Shown here piece by piece: positions 59,897 through 64,000 of a stretch of DNA of 64,000 bases. The notes under the pieces were generated by a model, which worked only from the letters and a program-made list of their open reading frames with translations, was not told the origin of the DNA and did no database searches. The stretch spans positions 59,021-123,020 of the forward strand of contig DEHV01000047.1 in the NCBI GenBank assembly GCA_002352105.1, in the 5' to 3' direction. Numbering within the stretch: the stretch's first letter is position 1; every line of letters starts with the position of its first letter. The stretch comes from Chitinophagaceae bacterium UBA2791. Lineage in GTDB: Bacteria > Bacteroidota > Bacteroidia > Chitinophagales > Chitinophagaceae. Position numbers and translations under genes: made by a program.

Positions 59897-60292
59897 ATGG
59901 CGGAACAAAAGCAAATATTGAGCCTTGATGATATAAAACTACTCGTAGATGATTTCTATGGGAGAGTAAGAGAAGATCAACTGCTGGCGCCGATCTTTAA
60001 CGAACGCATACAGGACAGATGGCCGCAACACCTGGAAAAGATGTATACTTTCTGGCAGACCGTATTGCTGGGAGAGCATACTTATTACGGCAGCCCTTTT
60101 CCGCCGCATGCGCAGCTTCCCGTGGAGCATGAGCATTTCCGGAAATGGCTGGAGCTGTTTCACGCGACCATCGATACATTGTTTACCGGCGAGAAGGCGG
60201 AGGAAGCCAAATGGAGGGCCAATAAGATGGCGGAAATGTTCGAATTGAAGATCAGCCATTACCGGAAGCAGGGATTTAAAAACCTGTTATGA
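59897..60292 (+). CDS. Group III truncated haemoglobin
   Basis: A 131-residue 2-on-2 globin. The pattern LSLDDIKLLVDDFYGRVRED, LAPIFNERI, HLEKMYTFWQTVLLGEHTYYGSPFPPHAQLPVEHEHFRKWLELF (heme-binding His in HAQLPVEHEHF) and the final Trp region are typical of group III (P). Such globins bind O2, NO or related ligands and can support NO detoxification or microaerobic respiration. It starts 5 bases after the tail-anchored gene, inside the oxidase operon. Confidence 0.93.
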   Translation: MAEQKQILSLDDIKLLVDDFYGRVREDQLLAPIFNERIQDRWPQHLEKMYTFWQTVLLGEHTYYGSPFPPHAQLPVEHEHFRKWLELFHATIDTLFTGEKAEEAKWRANKMAEMFELKISHYRKQGFKNLL

Positions 60293-60302
60293 TAAAATAC
60301 CA

Positions 60303-60665
60303 ATGGGCGTTAAACCAGTCACACAAATCAAAAGGGTCTACGATCCGCCGGAAAAAGCGGACGGGTTCCGGGCGTTGGTAGACCGGCTTTGGCCGCGCGG
60401 ACTTAAAAAAGAAAACGCGCATATTGATGCCTGGCTGAAGGAAGCCGCTCCTTCTGCCGAATTGCGCAAATGGTTCAATCATGTCCCTGAACGCTGGGAA
60501 GCATTTGCCAGGAAATACCGCGAAGAACTGAAAGAGGAAAACAAGACAAAAGAACTGATCATCCTGGCGCAAAAACATAAAAAGATAACCCTGCTGTATG
60601 GCGCGCGCGATGAAACGCATAACCAGGCCGTAGTATTGATGCAGTTTCTGAAGAGCGCTTTGTAA
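60303..60665 (+). CDS. DUF488 family protein
   Basis: A 120-residue DUF488: VTQIKRVYDPPEKADGFRAL, VDRLWPRGLKKENAHIDAW, LRKWFNHVPERWEAFARKY and ITLLYGARDETHNQAVVL are diagnostic. The family often sits beside globins and hemerythrins and has been linked to nitrosative stress, but biochemical function is not settled. Starts 10 bases after the globin, so co-transcribed. Confidence 0.9.
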   Translation: MGVKPVTQIKRVYDPPEKADGFRALVDRLWPRGLKKENAHIDAWLKEAAPSAELRKWFNHVPERWEAFARKYREELKEENKTKELIILAQKHKKITLLYGARDETHNQAVVLMQFLKSAL

Positions 60666-60692
60666 TACCATCTTAGGATCGCCTATAAACAA

Positions 60693-61199
60693 ATGATTAT
60701 GGAAAAGAAACCTATCCGGAGGAATGAAAATATTTTGAGGCTTTCCAGGGAGCATCATTTCAGCCTGTTGTTTTGCTGGAAGATCAGGCAGGGATTGAAA
60801 AAAGGGATCGACCCCGAAAGAATGATCAACTATGCCGCCTATTTCCGGAAACATCATGCCGAACCTCATTTCCGCGAAGAGGAGGAAATTATTTTTGATC
60901 CCTTCCCCGACGGGATGACCCGCAAAGCCGTCGATGAACATGAGGCGCTACGCCGATTGTTCGAAGAAATAGCCCTTCGGTCCGGGCGGGCGGATGAACA
61001 GATCGCCGGCTTGTTATCGTTCCTGGCCGACGAACTGGATCAGCATGTTCGTTTTGAAGAAAGGGAGTTGTTTCCCTACCTGGAAGAAAAATTAAATGAT
61101 GAGGAACTCAGCCAGATCGGAAGAGCGCTGGACGCATTGCCCGCCGAGGCGAAAGACAATTATGAGGATGAGTTCTGGTTGAATAAGGCTTCGCTTTAA
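60693..61199 (+). CDS. Hemerythrin-like domain protein
   Basis: A 168-residue four-helix protein with spaced His/Glu ligands: SREHHFSLLFCWKIR, YFRKHHAEPHFREEEEIIF, DEHEALRRLF and LDQHVRFEERELFPYLE. This is the diiron hemerythrin HHE pattern. Relatives sense or bind oxygen or repair Fe-S clusters under NO (Ric/YtfE type). It lies 27 bases after DUF488 and before a ferredoxin. Start could be 60693 or the ATG two codons later. Confidence 0.9.
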   Translation: MIMEKKPIRRNENILRLSREHHFSLLFCWKIRQGLKKGIDPERMINYAAYFRKHHAEPHFREEEEIIFDPFPDGMTRKAVDEHEALRRLFEEIALRSGRADEQIAGLLSFLADELDQHVRFEERELFPYLEEKLNDEELSQIGRALDALPAEAKDNYEDEFWLNKASL

Positions 61200-61208
61200 A
61201 AATATATT

Positions 61209-61547
61209 TTGTCGAAAACGAGGGATATCTGTATTACGGTACTGTACCAGGAAGAGTCGTATGCATTGAGCGCCTATGAGGGCGAATACAGGAGCCTGAT
61301 GGCGTTGATCTATGATCATGTGTACGTCTCGGATTTTGGAGAATGCAGGGGTATGGGAAGATGCGGGACCTGCGTTATACAGATCATTGACCATACCGGG
61401 CCGCTGGGCGCTATGGACCGCAATGAAACCGCTACCTTAGAAAAGATGGGTGTTTGTTCCGGGAATATCAGGCTGGCCTGTCAGATCCCCTTAACCCGCG
61501 CGCTCCGGGGGTTGACGGTAAGGATATTGGAGGAAGGCGAGGCGTAG
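61209..61547 (+). CDS. 2Fe-2S ferredoxin
   Basis: A 112-residue plant/vertebrate-type ferredoxin: CRGMGRCGTC supplies three ligands (about residues 46, 51 and 54) and LACQ (about 91) the fourth. Start is TTG at 61209, 9 bases after the hemerythrin gene. It is the last gene of the oxidase operon and could pass electrons to the globin or hemerythrin, or support Fe-S repair; the partner is inferred. Confidence 0.9.
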   Translation: MSKTRDICITVLYQEESYALSAYEGEYRSLMALIYDHVYVSDFGECRGMGRCGTCVIQIIDHTGPLGAMDRNETATLEKMGVCSGNIRLACQIPLTRALRGLTVRILEEGEA

Positions 61548-61557
61548 AATATCCGCG

Positions 61558-61601
61558 GAAAGTAAGCAGCAGGGCTGCTACGCGCCCTGCCGTTTACTTT
61601 C
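61558..61601. terminator. Hairpin between the ferredoxin and the small membrane gene
   Basis: Arms 61558-61574 and 61585-61601 pair at 15 of 17 positions (GAAAGTAA.../...TTTACTTTC outer part) around a 10-base loop. It ends the oxidase operon and contains the stop codon of the convergent small gene. Confidence 0.65.
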
Positions 61602-61733
61602 AATATCCGATTTGCGTTTATTGGCCAAATACTTGTCGAGTATCTCGCGGTCCTTTTTATCCGATAATTTATAATCGACAAGTCCCCATATAATCAATGC
61701 CGCAGCAAATAATATAATAAACAGTATGATCAT
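61578..61733 (-). CDS. 51-aa single-pass membrane protein
   Basis: ATG at 61733 begins MIILFIILFAAALIIWGL, one membrane helix, followed by a charged tail (VDYKLSDKKDREILDKYL and a Lys/Arg-rich end) and a TAG at 61578. It lies 31 bases after the GreA/Rnk-type gene on the same strand. Small hydrophobic-plus-basic proteins of this kind are common but I recognise no family. Open, well-formed and correctly placed, hence moderately supported. Confidence 0.5.
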   Translation of the reverse strand: MIILFIILFAAALIIWGLVDYKLSDKKDREILDKYLANKRKSDIESKRQGA

Positions 61734-61764
61734 CTTGTATTGATTTAATGATTTGACAAATTGG

Positions 61765-62166
61765 TTATCCGGTATGGTTCTCTACTTCCAGGATGGTAAA
61801 GGTTTTTTCGCCTGCAGGCATTTTCCAGTTTACGCTTTGCCCCTTTCTGAAACCGATCAGCGCAGCGCCGATCGGGGCCATGACAGAGACTTTCTTTTCT
61901 TTGATGTCTGCCATATCGGGGGTAACCAGCATTAACTCCATTACATTGCCCTTGTTCTCTTCTTTTATTTTCACTTTTGAGTTGAGCCCTACCACGTCGG
62001 CAGGAAACTTGTGCGGGCTTACCAACCTGGCTTTTTTTAGTTCCAATTCCAGCTCTTCCGCATTCCGGCGGTCAAATGCTGATTTGTTCTGGCTTCCCTT
62101 GAGATAGGAAAGAATGATATTGTAGTCGTCTTTCCTCAGCACCAGTTCTTTTTTGATCTTTTGCAT
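61765..62166 (-). CDS. GreA/GreB C-terminal domain protein (Rnk-like)
   Basis: A 133-residue protein. The N-terminal helical part (about 1-50) is shorter than the GreA coiled coil, and the C-terminal FKBP-like domain has VVGLNSKVKIKEENKGNVMELMLV, KVSVMAPIGAALIGFRKGQSV and FTILEVE. This matches the Rnk/GreA-related group that binds RNA polymerase without transcript cleavage activity. Followed by the 51-aa membrane gene. Confidence 0.85.
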   Translation of the reverse strand: MQKIKKELVLRKDDYNIILSYLKGSQNKSAFDRRNAEELELELKKARLVSPHKFPADVVGLNSKVKIKEENKGNVMELMLVTPDMADIKEKKVSVMAPIGAALIGFRKGQSVNWKMPAGEKTFTILEVENHTG

Positions 62167-62716
62167 GGTATTAAATTTTAAAATTTGAGTAGTACTTGTT
62201 TTTGTGTTCTCGTAAAATAATGGGGTTGCTTCTAAGGCCTAATGCTTGCGGAGGGTTCTGTTCCTGAAGCCGCTGCTGAAAGCGGATAGCCCGTCGTGGT
62301 TACCTATGCCTTGCTATGATCGTCTTTGTGTTGGTCTTTGTCAGGCTTGGCTGAAACCGATACCTGTCGTTAATTCAATGAATCTTTTAACAGCGATGTT
62401 GATCCGGATACCAGTCATTAAGGAAGGGAACCCCAAACCTTATGGTAAATAACAGGTTGGGGTAAGGCTTTGAAAGTCCTTGAAACTTGAAAAATAATAC
62501 AGCTTTTTACAAAAAGCGTTAAAAGCGGCAGAAGAGCAAACATAACCCTGCCTTTCAGCGCAGATAGACTGCCTGATCGTAAGCGCGCGAGGATATGTAA
62601 GATTGCCCGACATCAGTCTAAGATACTAAATCTTTTGGTAAGAAGGTCCCCGGGCTTGAGGGAGCGGGAGGTTTTAGCGATTCGTTAACGGATAGGCCGA
62701 AGGCCTGGTATGTTGC
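62167..62716. other. 550-base gap with no recognisable gene
   Basis: A 68-codon frame on the plus strand at 62246-62452 gives no recognisable protein. A hairpin CCCCAAACCT / AGGTTGGGG (62431-62440 and 62454-62462, one bulge) lies mid-gap without a T-run. Nothing else stands out. The gap may hold the GreA-type promoter and degraded sequence. Confidence 0.5.
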
Positions 62717-63868
62717 TCATCCCTTCTGTGCCGCGGCAATAGCGGCGTCGAGATCGCCGACAAGGTCGTCTATATGTTCGATCCCTGCCGAGAACCGGAA
62801 CAGACTGTCGGTTACGCCGACTTTTTTTCGTTCCTCAGGCGTCAGGTACCGGTGTGAAGTAACAGCCGGAGAGCAGATCAGGCTCTCTACGCCGCCCAGG
62901 CTCAATGCAGGGTGGACGACACGCAGGTTGTTCAGAAAAACCGGGAGTTTGTTTGGGGGAATATCCAGCTCGAACGATAACATGCCGCCAAAGCCCTTCA
63001 TCTGCTGCTGCGCAATGCTATGGCCGGGATGATCGGGCAGGCCCGGATAATATACTTTTTTTACCGCAGGATGCGCGGCGAGCCATTTGGCCAGCGTCAG
63101 CGCATTTTGATTCTGCCGTTCTATTCTCAGGGCCAGCGTTTTCAGCGAACGCTCGGCAAGATAACACTGATCGGGCGACAGGGATCCGCCGTACATCTTG
63201 GCCGTGGTAAGGATGGGTTCGCGGTGCGCCGCAATGTTGGAAACCAGCGCCCCGTAAGGCAGGTCATTATGTCCCCCAAGGTATTTGGTGCCGCTGTGAA
63301 CGGAGATATCAATGCCTTCTTTTAGCGGCAGCTGATTGACGGGAGAAGCAAAGGTATTGTCGACAATGGTGACAATGCCATGCCTTTTTGCAAGCTCGGC
63401 GACGGCTTTCAGCGGGACGATCTTCAGGAGTGGATTCGAGGGCGTTTCGATATAGATCACCCGGGTGTTTTCCCTTATCTGGGCGGCAAAGCTTTCCGGA
63501 GTATTGTCGGCATAGCTGCAGGAGATATTTCTTTTGGGAAGTTCTTTTTCTGCAAAGCTCCAGGTTCCTCCATAGAGATCTTTTGAAAAAACGATATGAT
63601 CGTTTTGCCGGGCAAAGGACAAAATAGCCGTACTGATGGCGGCCATTCCGGAGCTGAAAACAACGCCCCAATCGCCTTTTTCGAGATTGGCTATGATCCT
63701 GGCAAGTCTTTTTTGATTATAAGCAGAATAGAATCCCGGATATTGCAGTTCTTCCCCGTTGGTATAATCGTATGCCGTAGCGGGATAGATCACTCCGGTC
63801 ACAGACCCTCTCGATCCTTCTTCTTTTCCGTTCACGGGATGCACGCATAGTGTTTCGAAATTTTCCAT
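62717..63868 (-). CDS. PLP-dependent trans-sulfuration enzyme (cystathionine gamma-synthase/lyase family)
   Basis: A 383-residue enzyme. The PLP lysine is Lys195 in SVHSGTKYLGGH; other marks are FSSGMAAISTAIL, YIETPSNPLL, VDNTFASPVNQLPL and SLGGVESLICSPAVTSH. Members interconvert cysteine, homocysteine and methionine precursors; synthase, lyase or O-acetylhomoserine sulfhydrylase cannot be separated on sequence alone. No other sulfur gene is adjacent in the window. Its leader (63869-64000) has two hairpins. Confidence 0.92.
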   Translation of the reverse strand: MENFETLCVHPVNGKEEGSRGSVTGVIYPATAYDYTNGEELQYPGFYSAYNQKRLARIIANLEKGDWGVVFSSGMAAISTAILSFARQNDHIVFSKDLYGGTWSFAEKELPKRNISCSYADNTPESFAAQIRENTRVIYIETPSNPLLKIVPLKAVAELAKRHGIVTIVDNTFASPVNQLPLKEGIDISVHSGTKYLGGHNDLPYGALVSNIAAHREPILTTAKMYGGSLSPDQCYLAERSLKTLALRIERQNQNALTLAKWLAAHPAVKKVYYPGLPDHPGHSIAQQQMKGFGGMLSFELDIPPNKLPVFLNNLRVVHPALSLGGVESLICSPAVTSHRYLTPEERKKVGVTDSLFRFSAGIEHIDDLVGDLDAAIAAAQKG

Positions 63869-64000
63869 GTCTCTTGATTTATGTTTGCGCCAGGTATCCG
63901 GGATTCTATCTTGCGGCTGAATAGCCGTGATACGTTAACTGTTTGGCTGCGGGGTGTACCGCAAATATGCATTTATTTTTTTATAGCCCTTGGGGAATTT
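63869..64000 (-). promoter_or_regulatory. Structured leader of the trans-sulfuration gene
   Basis: A -7-like CATATTTG (63962-63969, one mismatch) would give an 85-base leader. It contains hairpins GCGG-N6-CCGC (63949-63962) and CGGCT-GAAT-AGCCG (63914-63927). I do not recognise a known SAM riboswitch in it. Regulation of a methionine-pathway gene by a leader would be plausible. Confidence 0.4.

Noticed and set aside
62246..62452. 68-codon ORF in the gap before the trans-sulfuration gene
   Set aside because: No recognisable motif and no start signals; more likely chance.
63869..64000. SAM-I riboswitch
   Set aside because: The conserved core and kink-turn sequences of SAM-I are not present in the visible leader.

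Overview
The window looks like a chromosomal segment from a Bacteroidota bacterium, most likely of the Chitinophagaceae type. The evidence is the BT_3928/DUF1599/folP block, the rpmB-rpmG-DUF4295-ftsY ribosomal block, BshC, the many lipoproteins and outer-membrane barrels, and promoters of the Bacteroidota form (TTTG, about 19 bases, TAnnTTTG) in place of -35/-10 boxes. Shine-Dalgarno sequences are weak and several genes start with TTG or GTG. I saw no rRNA, tRNA, CRISPR array, complete insertion sequence or prophage.

Layout. 1-5145: an RraA-family gene cut by the left edge, a HEAT-like protein, a flippase, a RibD/DHFR-like reductase and a quinone-oxidoreductase-like enzyme. 5146-7115: an AT-rich accessory patch with two tandem HigBA-type toxin-antitoxin loci, one intact and one with a wrecked toxin, followed by a stretch full of inverted repeats. 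7116-18655: a TPR protein, gyrA, a GYF-domain membrane protein, an EVE protein, a LutA-like/ribH/TPR operon, pdhA, recF and a DciA-like gene. 18763-26574: SMP-30 lipoprotein, orphan permease, BT_3928, DUF1599, folP, FKBP isomerase, nrnA, ndk, purE. 26713-35200: an unknown protein, bshC, SMP-30, galM, rimO, a 3 x 50 bp tandem repeat, a small barrel, ftsY, DUF4295, rpmG, rpmB. 35517-39485: ppk1-ppx-panB. 39619-54152: mixed accessory and housekeeping genes (ORF6N, FAD enzyme, M14 peptidase, acyltransferase, ALDH7, OmpA, subtilase, DUF2520, hydrolase, dehydrogenase, DUF3606). 54320-55307: an RRM RNA-binding protein and a universal stress protein.

The most interesting part is 55490-61547. An Rrf2 regulator with three likely Fe-S cysteines sits behind a dyad that overlaps its own -7 box. 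It leads into a co-directional run: a C-family (cbb3-like) heme-copper oxidase subunit I, a CcoO-cytochrome c fusion, a small CxxC membrane protein, a tail-anchored protein, a group III truncated haemoglobin, DUF488, a hemerythrin-like protein and a 2Fe-2S ferredoxin. The oxidase subunit carries about 217 extra N-terminal residues that are a tandem duplication with an exact 111-residue period. I read this as a low-oxygen and/or nitric-oxide respiratory and defence module. The gene set and the duplication are seen in the sequence; the physiological role is inference.

The right end has a small membrane protein, a GreA/Rnk-type protein, a 550-base stretch with no recognisable gene, and a PLP-dependent trans-sulfuration enzyme with a structured leader.
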